From contig CADBXO010000002.1 of the NCBI GenBank assembly GCA_902798685.1, positions 1 to 64,000 on the forward strand: a stretch of 64,000 nucleotides of DNA, given 5' to 3'. This DNA is from an uncultured Bacteroidales bacterium. GTDB taxonomy: Bacteria > Bacteroidota > Bacteroidia > Bacteroidales > Bacteroidaceae. A program made the position numbers and the translations under genes. The notes below the pieces were generated by a model. The model worked only from the letters and a program-made list of their open reading frames with translations. It did not search any database and was not told where the DNA came from. This document shows positions 13,262 through 21,149 of this stretch, piece by piece. Every line of letters begins with the position of its first letter. Positions within the stretch are counted from its first letter, which is position 1.

Positions 13262-14308
13262 TTAGTGAAGTATGATGTAAAGGAGCTCTTTTAGCAGACC
13301 CTCCCCTGTATTTCCGGTTGCATCCACACCTTTTGACTTTCCGTCATATCTGCGGATGGCGTTAATGATCTGCATTGTCTGTGTTGCAGTGTAGTTACGC
13401 ATACCGGTTGTGTAGTCCCTCACCCCCCAGGTGCTCTTAAGATCCAACTGCTCTGCAATACCGCTGTCACTCTTGTCAGGAGCGTAAAATGCCAGCATAA
13501 GGTTGGCAAAGTACGGAAATATTGCAGCTGTAACCAGTTGTATGGGGTATGTTTTGGGGTTGCTTTCGTAATATGCGGCAATCTTGTTGGCCTTCTGGAT
13601 GTTCTTATTGATTATAGCGTCGCGGAATTCAAAGATATTATAGTCCTTGCTTATTCCCACATGCTCCTCAATGAACTCGGGAGTAATCTCCTTAACGCCC
13701 TCAGGCAGCGCTGTAATCAGCTTTTCCAGCTCTCCGTTCATACGGCAAAGGTCTGCGCCGACTGATTCACTCATCATTGAAACGCTCTTGGATGACATCT
13801 TGAGCCCATGTTCATTAAGGAATTCCTCAACGAACTGAGGCAGATCCTCATCCTTGACCTTCTTGGATTCAAACAGCAATCCGGCCTTCTCTATCACAGC
13901 AACAATCTTCTTGCGCTTGTCCAGAGAGCCGTTCTTATGGCAGAATACCAGCACTGTGCTCATCTGAGGCTGCTGCAGGTATGCGCCAAGTATGTCCGAT
14001 GCACTGCCGCCTGACTCGGAATCCTTCTTCATCAGATGCTGTGCCTCCTTTACAATGATTACCTGGCGGTCAGATCCCATTGGATATGCCCTGGCACGCT
14101 GAATAACCTCATTCATAGAGGTCTCATTGCCGTAAAGGACCAACTGGTTGAAATCCCTGGCCTCCTCAGGCAGAGCATGCTCCCTGATGTAATCTGCTAT
14201 GGAATCAATGAAGAAAGCCTCTTCACCCATAAGATAATATACCGGCTTGTATTTACCCTTCTCCAGTTCCTTCAGAACCTGACGATACGCAGTTCCCGCT
14301 GTTGCCAT
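13262..14308 (-). CDS. holA: DNA polymerase III subunit delta
   Basis: The 348-residue clamp-loader subunit opens the sliding clamp during replication. The N-terminal KPVYYLMGEEAFFIDSI is the typical HolA opening, followed by the AAA+-like fold (DRQVIIVKEAQHL) and the C-terminal collar domain with IFEFRDAIINKN. The length is usual for the family. The start is at MATAGTAYRQVL; TATCTTTG at 14344-14351 on the minus strand is a good -7 motif, giving a leader of about 30 nt. It is a single gene with its own terminator, divergent from the restriction-like ORF. Confidence 0.92.
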   Translation of the reverse strand: MATAGTAYRQVLKELEKGKYKPVYYLMGEEAFFIDSIADYIREHALPEEARDFNQLVLYGNETSMNEVIQRARAYPMGSDRQVIIVKEAQHLMKKDSESGGSASDILGAYLQQPQMSTVLVFCHKNGSLDKRKKIVAVIEKAGLLFESKKVKDEDLPQFVEEFLNEHGLKMSSKSVSMMSESVGADLCRMNGELEKLITALPEGVKEITPEFIEEHVGISKDYNIFEFRDAIINKNIQKANKIAAYYESNPKTYPIQLVTAAIFPYFANLMLAFYAPDKSDSGIAEQLDLKSTWGVRDYTTGMRNYTATQTMQIINAIRRYDGKSKGVDATGNTGEGLLKELLYIILH

Positions 14309-14350
14309 TTCAAATCCAAATTATTAACTTCGCTGTGATTAGACAAAGAT

Positions 14351-14803
14351 ATGACAGACAATTTGAATTTGCCACCATTTGAGCCAAAAATATCCGAACA
14401 GGGTGGAAAAACCTCCGTTTGGGACCCCGTTCGCAAGCTCTGGACGCCCCTCACCCCCGAGGAACACGTCCGTCAGGCCTTTGTCGCATACTTGGTTAAC
14501 TACAAGAACTATCCGATATCCCACATAGCCAATGAGCAGGCCATATCGCTCAACTCCATGTCCCGCCGCTGCGATTCAGTAGTCTACGACAAATCAGGAA
14601 CCCCAAAAGTCATAGTAGAATACAAAAGACCCAATGTAACCATCACCCAGAAGGTCTTCGACCAAATAGCCCGCTACAACCTAGTCCTCCACGTAGACTA
14701 TCTGATAGTCAGCAACGGACTCAAACATTACTGTGTCCGCATGGACTACAACGCAGGTAAATACACATTTCTCCAAGACATTCCCCAATACGCAGAACTC
14801 TAG
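14351..14803 (+). CDS. Orphan type I restriction enzyme R-subunit N-terminal (HSDR_N-like) protein
   Basis: A 150-residue protein resembling the small HSDR_N_2 family: a PD-(D/E)XK nuclease fold without helicase or methylase parts. Candidate catalytic residues are the Asp in RRCDSVVY and Glu-x-Lys in VIVEYKRP. HVRQAFVAYLVNYKNYP and ANEQAISLNSMSRRCD are typical of this family. Such stand-alone domains are common in Bacteroidetes next to holA and have no known function; no hsdM or hsdS lies nearby. TAACTTCG at 14322-14329 is a weak -7 element about 20 bp before the ATG. The gene ends next to a palindromic repeat and a bidirectional terminator. Confidence 0.78.
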   Translation: MTDNLNLPPFEPKISEQGGKTSVWDPVRKLWTPLTPEEHVRQAFVAYLVNYKNYPISHIANEQAISLNSMSRRCDSVVYDKSGTPKVIVEYKRPNVTITQKVFDQIARYNLVLHVDYLIVSNGLKHYCVRMDYNAGKYTFLQDIPQYAEL

Positions 14804-14807
14804 CAAG

Positions 14808-14834
14808 GTGACAAAGGGGACGGTTCCGTTTGGC
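14808..14834 (+). repeat. Palindromic repeat unit, left copy
   Basis: A 27-bp unit beginning GTGACAAAGGGGACGG and ending TTCCGTTTGGC lies 5 bp after the TAG of the HSDR_N-like gene. An exact inverted copy lies at 14901-14927. The two flank a terminator hairpin. The unit shares ACAAA-GGGGAC with the palindrome at 37070-37096. Confidence 0.85.
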
Positions 14835-14852
14835 TTGCATACAAATAACAAA

Positions 14853-14896
14853 AATCCCATCTGAGCATATTGTAGCTCAGATGGGATTGTTTTTTA
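14853..14896. terminator. Bidirectional intrinsic terminator
   Basis: A perfect 14-bp stem (AATCCCATCTGAGC paired with GCTCAGATGGGATT, 14853-14888) with an 8-base loop has TGTTTTTT on its right and A-rich sequence on its left. It lies between convergent genes, the HSDR_N-like gene and the zinc-ribbon gene, and can serve both. Confidence 0.9.
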
Positions 14897-14900
14897 GCGT

Positions 14901-14927
14901 GCCAAACGGAACCGTCCCCTTTGTCAC
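14901..14927 (-). repeat. Palindromic repeat unit, right copy
   Basis: An exact inverted copy of 14808-14834. Its TGA (14924-14926 on the minus strand) is the stop codon of the zinc-ribbon gene, so the repeat overlaps the coding end. Confidence 0.85.
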
Positions 14928-15751
14928 TCTTCCTCGGCAGCAGCCTTACGAGTGCGACGCTTGGGAGCCTCTACCTTCTTTACCTCTTCCTTAACGCCTG
15001 CCAGCTCGGGATCGATCATGATACGGCCGCAATACTCGCAAACGATGATTTTCTTACGCATGCGGATATCAAGCTGACGCTGGGGCGGAATCTTGTTGAA
15101 GCAACCGCCGCATGACTCACGCTGTACATAAACGATACCAAGACCGTTGCGTGTGTTGTTGCGGATACGCTTGAATGACTGGAGCAGACGGGGCTCGATG
15201 TTGAGCTCGAGATTCTTGCACTTCTCGCGCAGTCTCTCCTCCTCCTGGCGGTTCTCCTCGATGATCTCCTGGAGCTCAGACTTCTTAACCTCAAGATCCT
15301 GCTGCTTCTCTGCAACCAGAGCCTTGTTGTTCTCAATCTCCTCCTTCTTGGCGTTGATAGCCTGTGTGAACTCACGGATACGCTTCTCAGCAAGCTCAAC
15401 CTCAAGGTTCTTGAACTCGATTTCCTTGTTCAGTGAATCAAACTCACGGTTGTTGCTTACGTGATCCTGCTGCTCCTGATACTTGGCGATCTGAGATCTT
15501 GAAACCTCAATGGTGTTCTTGTTCTCGGTAACGCCCTTGCTCATTTCAACAACATCCTGGCTGGCCTTCTCGATACGGGTGGTCAGACCGGCAATCTCAT
15601 CCTCAAGGTCCTGAACCTCAAGAGGAAGTTCACCACGGAGTGTCTTGATCTTGTCAATCTCGGTCAGCATTGACTGAAGCTGGAACAGAGACTGGAGTTT
15701 CTCTTCTACAGAGTACTCTGACGGGTCTTTCTTAATGTCTTTTGTTGCCAT
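14924..15751 (-). CDS. Coiled-coil zinc-ribbon protein (CdsZ/zf-RING_7 type)
   Basis: A 275-residue cytosolic protein. Residues of about 15-190 form a long charged coiled coil rich in Glu, Lys and Gln. A C4 zinc ribbon follows (CGGCF near residue 213, CEYCG near 237), then a Lys/Arg/Glu-rich tail. This layout matches the C4-type zinc-ribbon family PF02591, which is often encoded next to Nif3-like proteins, as here: the Nif3 gene ends 2 bp upstream. The role is unclear; a chlamydial member (CdsZ) has been linked to type III secretion. The stop codon lies inside a palindromic repeat. Confidence 0.8.
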   Translation of the reverse strand: MATKDIKKDPSEYSVEEKLQSLFQLQSMLTEIDKIKTLRGELPLEVQDLEDEIAGLTTRIEKASQDVVEMSKGVTENKNTIEVSRSQIAKYQEQQDHVSNNREFDSLNKEIEFKNLEVELAEKRIREFTQAINAKKEEIENNKALVAEKQQDLEVKKSELQEIIEENRQEEERLREKCKNLELNIEPRLLQSFKRIRNNTRNGLGIVYVQRESCGGCFNKIPPQRQLDIRMRKKIIVCEYCGRIMIDPELAGVKEEVKKVEAPKRRTRKAAAEEE

Positions 15752-15753
15752 AG

Positions 15754-16530
15754 TTATATGTAATAATTTATCGGATTCGTCTTGTTTGCGGTTTTAAGCA
15801 CCCTCAGCTTGGGGAATGATTCCTTTAGTATATCGGCAATCAGGTCAACCGTGAACTGCTCACTCTCAAAGTGACCGGTCTCAATCAGCTTGATAACGCC
15901 GTCATAGCCAAAGAAACGGTGATAACCGATCTCACCGGTCATGAATGCATCGGCCCCCTGCTCCACTGCCTTTTCTATCAGGAACGCACCTGAACCGCCG
16001 CATACGGCCATCTTGCGTATCTTGCGGCCAAGATCACCATTGTGACGGATGCATGCCACGCCGAACTTATCCTTGATACGTGCTAACAGCTTCTCCTCAG
16101 TCATGGAATCCTTAAAGCGGCCGATGATACCGGCGCCGTTACCGTCAGCATGCTCATCAAGCGGCTTGACATCGGTCAGACCCAGGATGTTTGCTATACG
16201 CATATTGACGCCCTTAGAGGCATTGTCAAGGTTGGTATGGCTGGCGTAAACGGTAATTCCCACTCTGACGGCACTCATTACGATGCTTCCGATGTTGTCA
16301 TCGGTCAGTTTCTTAATGGGACGGAAAAGCAGCGGATGGTGTGAAATGATCAGGTTGCATCCGTTGTTGATGGCCTCGTCAACAACCTGACGGGTCACGT
16401 CCAGACACAATAAAACCCCTGAAACTTCGGTCTCTGTAGTTCCAACCTGCAAGCCTGAATTATCGTAATCATCCTGCAGTGGCAGAGGCGCGAATCTCTC
16501 AAGGGCATCAATTATTTCCCTGATGTTCAT
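15754..16530 (-). CDS. Nif3-like dinuclear metal centre protein
   Basis: The 258-residue Nif3/DUF34 protein has the metal-binding motif NLIISHHPLLF near residue 60-70, a GGSGAFL stretch and a C-terminal TGEIGYHRFF, all conserved in the family. It is sometimes annotated GTP cyclohydrolase 1 type 2 homologue; the reaction is not settled. The ATG at 16528-16530 is preferred over the GTG just before it. TATCTTTG at 16552-16559 supplies a -7 element. It is the first gene of a two-gene operon with the zinc-ribbon protein. Confidence 0.85.
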   Translation of the reverse strand: MNIREIIDALERFAPLPLQDDYDNSGLQVGTTETEVSGVLLCLDVTRQVVDEAINNGCNLIISHHPLLFRPIKKLTDDNIGSIVMSAVRVGITVYASHTNLDNASKGVNMRIANILGLTDVKPLDEHADGNGAGIIGRFKDSMTEEKLLARIKDKFGVACIRHNGDLGRKIRKMAVCGGSGAFLIEKAVEQGADAFMTGEIGYHRFFGYDGVIKLIETGHFESEQFTVDLIADILKESFPKLRVLKTANKTNPINYYI

Positions 16531-16551
16531 CACCTTTTGCTAAGTGTGGTG

Positions 16552-16559
16552 CAAAGATA
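16552..16559 (-). promoter_or_regulatory. -7 promoter element of the Nif3 operon
   Basis: TATCTTTG on the minus strand matches TAnnTTTG, 21 bp upstream of the Nif3 ATG, in the 38-bp gap after pncB. No clear -33 box. Confidence 0.55.
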
Positions 16560-16568
16560 CAACTTTTT

Positions 16569-17765
16569 TTATATCAAACCAAGTATAACTTTGTAGCTGT
16601 GAACTTCATCGGGATCACCCAGCTCCTTGCCCGGAGTGTCGGACAGTTTTACGCAGCGGTATACGTGCTGACGGGGGTTCACCTGGAAAGTCTTGAGTTT
16701 CATCACGATGTTGAGCGGATCTACCGTGCCTACATCGTTGGTAAGGTTGGTGCCGATACCGAAAGATACCTTGATTCGGCCCTCAAAGTACTTCTGGATG
16801 GCCAGAGCACGGTCAAAGTCAAGGGCGTCGCTGAATACGATTGACTTTGTCATGGGGTCAATGTGGTATGATTCGTACTTGGCTATGATCTTGTCACCGA
16901 ACTCGAACGGATCACCGCTGTCGTGGCGTACGCCGTCGTACAGCTTGGCCATATCGAGTGAGAAGTTACGCAGGAATACGCGGGTTGTAAAGCAGTCAGG
17001 CAGCATTGTACCCATGTTTCCGCCGAATATCTCGGCCCAGTGGCGCATAACGTAGTAGTTTGCCTCCTTGGGACCCATGAATGCAGCCGTTGCCATCATC
17101 AGTTCATGTGCCATGGTGCCGATAGGCTTCAGGTCAGGGCGTATTGACTGGTATTTCATTGCGAAATATACGGTCGATGAGCCGATGAAGTACTTTGCGT
17201 TACGTGTCAGATACTCGGTTACATGATCCTCAACCTCGCGTGAGTAGCGGCGACGCATACCAAAGTTGGCAAACCTGAGCTTGTTCTCATTTGATATGGC
17301 CACCTTCTTCTCAAGTTGGCTGTCTATGTATGCCCAATCCGGTTCAGTCTTCTCGTAGATCTTGTAATAAACCTCCGATACAGTACTCAGAATGGGGATT
17401 TCATACAGTGTGACCTTGTAAATCAGGTCCTTGGCCTCAATGTGCAAGTGGCCCTCCTCATCAAGCGAGATATCGATGATATCGGCATTGAATCGGAATC
17501 CTTTGAGCCACTCGAAATAGCACTGAGGTATGAAATAGATATTGGAGAGGCACCAGTTGAACTCCTCATCGGTCAGGGCCAGGGTCTCCAGTTTCTTGAA
17601 CTCCTGACGCAAAAGATTCACGAACTCCTGTGTGAACTTCATGCCGTTACGGTCATTGAAACTGAACGTGCCTATACCCTCGGGAGTGGTCCGTTGGTAG
17701 TAGTATGACATGGAGAATTTGTAGAGGTCATTCTCCAGCACACTTCTTACTATAGTGCTCTCCAT
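16569..17765 (-). CDS. pncB: Nicotinate phosphoribosyltransferase
   Basis: The 398-residue enzyme makes nicotinate mononucleotide from nicotinate and PRPP, the entry of the Preiss-Handler NAD salvage route. Family signatures are ENDLYKFSMSYYYQ at the N-terminus, GTMAHELMMA, DGVRHDSGDPF and the phosphate-binding SFGIGTNLTNDVG. The length is normal for the bacterial form. It follows pncA by 7 bp, so the two salvage steps form one operon. Confidence 0.96.
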   Translation of the reverse strand: MESTIVRSVLENDLYKFSMSYYYQRTTPEGIGTFSFNDRNGMKFTQEFVNLLRQEFKKLETLALTDEEFNWCLSNIYFIPQCYFEWLKGFRFNADIIDISLDEEGHLHIEAKDLIYKVTLYEIPILSTVSEVYYKIYEKTEPDWAYIDSQLEKKVAISNENKLRFANFGMRRRYSREVEDHVTEYLTRNAKYFIGSSTVYFAMKYQSIRPDLKPIGTMAHELMMATAAFMGPKEANYYVMRHWAEIFGGNMGTMLPDCFTTRVFLRNFSLDMAKLYDGVRHDSGDPFEFGDKIIAKYESYHIDPMTKSIVFSDALDFDRALAIQKYFEGRIKVSFGIGTNLTNDVGTVDPLNIVMKLKTFQVNPRQHVYRCVKLSDTPGKELGDPDEVHSYKVILGLI

Positions 17766-17772
17766 AAATGCT

Positions 17773-18411
17773 TTATTTATAAATCTTTATATTGTTCTCG
17801 TTCATGTAGGTAACCAGGGGCTCGTTGCTCTCGATCGACGCTACGCCCTCCAGGTAAACTGAGAGTTCAAAACCTACCTCCTTGCTCAGACGAACCAGAT
17901 TCTTAAGTGTCTCAAGAACGCAGTACTCGGCAGCGATACCGCATACTACAACCTTGTCACCCTTTACAAAGAGATCCTGGTCATCGGCCTTAGTATTCTC
18001 AAACTGACCGTACTCCTCCTTGTCCTGAGCCTGGCCCTTGGGAAGGAAACGTACATTGTCAATGTTCAGATTGTCCAGAATGCCGTCAGGAAGTGCTGCA
18101 CCAACGGTATAGCGTACGCAGTGCTGCGGCCAGATACCGCCGTTGGCCTTGAATGAGCAGTGATTCCATGGGTGCCAGTCAAGAGTGAAATAGACTCTGT
18201 CAAATGCGGTGAGCTTGGACTTGATGGGCTCAACAACGCGGGTACCGTCGGTTGCAGGAAGATTTCCGTCAATGAAATCCTTCTGGAGGTCAACCACTAC
18301 CATAATGTTTGCGGGTTCACGGTCTGTCATTTCTTTCTGTGTTTTGTTTTCTGTGCAAGCTACCATAGCCATTACCATGGCTGCAGCTGCAAAAATCTTT
18401 AATGCTTTCAT
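17773..18411 (-). CDS. pncA: Nicotinamidase with an N-terminal lipoprotein signal
   Basis: A 212-residue isochorismatase-fold enzyme that deamidates nicotinamide to nicotinate. The catalytic triad is visible: Asp41 in VVDLQKDF, Lys in LPKGQAQDKEE, and Cys in VVCGIAAEYCV. Metal and substrate residues are in DWHPWNHCSF and WPQHCV. Unusually, the protein begins MKALKIFAAAAMVMAMVAC, a signal with an acceptable lipobox (MVAC, Cys19), which predicts export and lipid anchoring. The ATG at 18409-18411 lies 32 bp from a strong promoter. A TTG start upstream is unlikely; an internal ATG at codon 28 would make a cytosolic form. It is first in the pncA-pncB operon. Confidence 0.88.
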   Translation of the reverse strand: MKALKIFAAAAMVMAMVACTENKTQKEMTDREPANIMVVVDLQKDFIDGNLPATDGTRVVEPIKSKLTAFDRVYFTLDWHPWNHCSFKANGGIWPQHCVRYTVGAALPDGILDNLNIDNVRFLPKGQAQDKEEYGQFENTKADDQDLFVKGDKVVVCGIAAEYCVLETLKNLVRLSKEVGFELSVYLEGVASIESNEPLVTYMNENNIKIYK

Positions 18412-18443
18412 TTCAATAACAAATAACAAATCATTTCAAGGCG

Positions 18444-18475
18444 CAAAGGTAGCGGTTTTTTTTGACGTAGTCAAA
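18444..18475 (-). promoter_or_regulatory. Promoter of the pncA-pncB operon
   Basis: On the minus strand TTTG (18472-18475), a 20-bp spacer and TACCTTTG (18444-18451) match the Bacteroidetes consensus. The -33 box is part of an inverted repeat TTTTGAC-TAC-GTCAAAA. Confidence 0.8.
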
Positions 18476-18482
18476 AGTACCC

Positions 18483-18998
18483 CTATCTTTGACTCATTCC
18501 CTCATAGAATTTCTCCTGCAGCTGCTTGGCGACGGCGTTGTCGGGATTCAGTTTCAGGGCCTTCTCATAGTTGCGCATCACCTCCAGATAGTACTTCTGT
18601 CCGTTCTTGGCGGGATCCTGTACTATGCGGACCATGTAGAAAAATCCTTTCATCGTGCATACGTCAGACTCATCGGCCCCGTCCAGTTCCTCCATCTTCT
18701 TGATTGCCTGGTCTGCCTCGGCCATCAGGTTCTCGGTCTGCTCATCGTGAGGGTTGGAAACCGCAAAGTTCAGACTCTGCAGCGCTGTGTAATACTTGGG
18801 TGCAAGGCTGTCAGGATACATGGCATCGATGCGTTTAAGCTCTGCAACACAATTGGTTACAGCCTCTGCTGTAGGTTCCTGGACCTTGCCCATTGACCTG
18901 CCTATCAGGGCCATCATCTGGTTCTGGGCATTGCACACACTGATAACTGCCATAAATACAATGGCTAACACGCTTTTTTTAGAAATTAGAGATGTCAT
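18483..18998 (-). CDS. Small secreted TPR-containing protein
   Basis: A 171-residue protein with a type I signal peptide (MTSLISKKSVLAIVFMAVISVCNAQ, cleavage probably after NA). The C-terminal YYLEVMRNYEKALKLNPDNAVAKQLQ is a tetratricopeptide-like motif; the middle is helical. I start it at the ATG at 18996-18998, because a longer reading adds 29 residues with no signal and lies mostly inside the receptor gene. It overlaps the TonB receptor by 20 bp, so the two are probably co-translated and may work together at the envelope. The function is otherwise unknown. Confidence 0.75.
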   Translation of the reverse strand: MTSLISKKSVLAIVFMAVISVCNAQNQMMALIGRSMGKVQEPTAEAVTNCVAELKRIDAMYPDSLAPKYYTALQSLNFAVSNPHDEQTENLMAEADQAIKKMEELDGADESDVCTMKGFFYMVRIVQDPAKNGQKYYLEVMRNYEKALKLNPDNAVAKQLQEKFYEGMSQR

Positions 18999-21036
18999 AA
19001 GCTTTATTGTTTTTAAGTGAAATAAATATTCCGAAGTAGATGAAACTGTCGCGGCTTGAGATAACCTGTGATCCGTCCGGATCAATGCGGTACACGTTCT
19101 TTCGGCCTGTAATGTTATTTACTGATCCATAGATGATTACCTTGGGATGAGCCAGGTAGGTCACGTTGGCATCAATGCTGCTGTAGAACGGCGTCTGACC
19201 GGCTTTGTACTGACGTCCGCTTGCATATGACTCTGCCATACCGACTACGAACTTGCCGAACGCGTATTTCGCTGACAATCGCAGGTTATGCTTTGAGGCA
19301 TATTCCGGGGTTCTGGGAGCATCATAATCCAGATAAAGTCGCTCAGAGTTATTGTATGAATATGAGGCACTTAAGGTCAGATTGTCCAACAGGGAGCAGT
19401 CCTCGGCAAAGATGTCCAGACCGCTGCTATTTCCATAACCGTTTGAGGTATAGACGCCACCTTCCAGCAGAGGCAGGTTATGGTAGCGCTTGTAGTACGG
19501 TTCAACCTTGATCAGTCTCTGACCGTTGCTGTACTGGAAACTCAGTATCGCATGGTCTGCAGTAGTCTGGCGCAGTCCCTCACCGCTCCTTGCAATGTAG
19601 TCATCTTCAGCGCATTGGCTGTATCGGCCCAGCATTACAGATGCCTGGAAAAAATCACCGGGGAAACAGCTCAGGGTAGCTCTTGGCATGAGCATCCACT
19701 GCCTGCTGTAGCTCACGTACTCATCCCTGAGTGAAGCCGTCAGGAACACACGCGGAAAGAGTCTTACCTGAGCATCCAGATACGCTGCAGCTGTGTTATA
19801 GTCAAGATCATAACCGTCATTGTTATAACGCTTTACGCTGTTTCTGATGTAGTCCTCCATTCCGGCCGAAAGCTTCAGGGCCGATGTAAAACTCCTGCGT
19901 ACCCCACCCTTAAGATGAACCTCATTGCGGATGTTATGATACCTGTCACCCTGCACCAGAGCGCCGTCAACATCATTCTGAACCCATGATTCAGCCACAC
20001 CGGCAAACAGGGAATAACCGGATTTAAGTGAAGTATTTAGTGTGACATTGGCAAACAGGTTATGCTCGTTCATCTGCAGGTTCCTGCCGCCGGTCATAAA
20101 GCCGACATTGGTCAGATCATAGCCCGCATAGCTCTTCAGAGTGCTTCTGGATGAGATTTCAGCCTTATACTGGGCCTCACCTGACAGCTTTCCGTAAGGA
20201 CGTGTCCATTCGTTTCGGTCCGGGAACAGCTTGTTGTAGAGCTCCAGTCCGGTATAATCGGCATTGAATGAGAGGCTGCTCCTGTCAAACGCCTTGGTGC
20301 CGCCCAGGTTCCAGTCCACCAGTGATGCACTTACGCCCAGTTTATCGGCCGTAGCGGCATCGGTGGTCTCCATGGGCAGGACCGATGAGAGCGCCTGTCC
20401 GTACTCGCCGCTGTATCCGCCCAGCGAGAAGCTCATTCCCTTGAACAGGAACGGTGAGAAACGCCCCCTGTTTGTCTGTCCCTCAACATTCGTACTATAG
20501 GGAACCAGCACGTGCATTCCGTTTATAAAGGTCTGGCACTCATTGCTCTCGCCTCCTCTAACGTACAGCTTGCCGTTCTCAGACACCTTCTGGGTACCCG
20601 GCAGCATCTGCAGCGCGGCAACCAGGTCACCGCATGAATTGGCCGACATAACCACATCCAGGGCGTCCAGAGACTTGAACTGGTCCATTTTGCCGATCCT
20701 GAACGAACTGGCCGATATGCACACCTCATCAATGGAAAGCGGCTTCTCGCGCAGCGTGATCTCTACATACGCAAGTTCTGAGGCATCGGCCGTAACCTTA
20801 TACTCGTCATAACCCAGGAAAGAAGCACACAGGGTAACCTCACCCTCCTCATCGGTCTTGAATGAGAACATACCGTCGGTATCGGTCATACCTCCGTCTA
20901 TAGTTCCTACTATATAGACATTAACACCCGGGAGCGGCTCGTACTCGTCGCTTACCCTTCCCTTAATCTCTGTCTGTGCCATTGCGAAACTTACGCTCAT
21001 GAGCACCAGAATCAAATGCAGCAATCGTTTTTCCAT
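18979..21036 (-). CDS. TonB-dependent outer-membrane receptor
   Basis: A 685-residue receptor with signal MEKRLLHLILVLMSVSFAMAQ. Residues of about 22-105 form a carboxypeptidase-regulatory-like domain (TEIKGRVSDEYEPLPGVNVYIVG). A plug domain follows (ALQMLPGTQKVSENGKLYVRGG at about 140-165), then a beta barrel. It ends in ISNF, with a C-terminal Phe as in barrel proteins. There is no SusD partner, so it is not a typical Sus pair; the substrate is unknown. A LytTR regulator gene lies directly upstream on the same strand, 113 bp away, and a small TPR protein gene overlaps its end. Confidence 0.85.
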   Translation of the reverse strand: MEKRLLHLILVLMSVSFAMAQTEIKGRVSDEYEPLPGVNVYIVGTIDGGMTDTDGMFSFKTDEEGEVTLCASFLGYDEYKVTADASELAYVEITLREKPLSIDEVCISASSFRIGKMDQFKSLDALDVVMSANSCGDLVAALQMLPGTQKVSENGKLYVRGGESNECQTFINGMHVLVPYSTNVEGQTNRGRFSPFLFKGMSFSLGGYSGEYGQALSSVLPMETTDAATADKLGVSASLVDWNLGGTKAFDRSSLSFNADYTGLELYNKLFPDRNEWTRPYGKLSGEAQYKAEISSRSTLKSYAGYDLTNVGFMTGGRNLQMNEHNLFANVTLNTSLKSGYSLFAGVAESWVQNDVDGALVQGDRYHNIRNEVHLKGGVRRSFTSALKLSAGMEDYIRNSVKRYNNDGYDLDYNTAAAYLDAQVRLFPRVFLTASLRDEYVSYSRQWMLMPRATLSCFPGDFFQASVMLGRYSQCAEDDYIARSGEGLRQTTADHAILSFQYSNGQRLIKVEPYYKRYHNLPLLEGGVYTSNGYGNSSGLDIFAEDCSLLDNLTLSASYSYNNSERLYLDYDAPRTPEYASKHNLRLSAKYAFGKFVVGMAESYASGRQYKAGQTPFYSSIDANVTYLAHPKVIIYGSVNNITGRKNVYRIDPDGSQVISSRDSFIYFGIFISLKNNKAYDISNF

Positions 21037-21149
21037 GCCGCAAAAATGATAATAGGGAAAATGCCCTCCAAATTCTGCTGACAGACAGCTAGAATTGAGG
21101 ACGAATAACTAGGAGCCCTGACGAACGGAGATCCCCGAATGACGAAATA

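Noticed and set aside
18465..18477. TTTTGAC-TAC-GTCAAAA inverted repeat as terminator for the TPR gene
   Set aside because: On the strand of that gene the stem is followed by A, not T. The repeat is better read as containing the -33 box of pncA.
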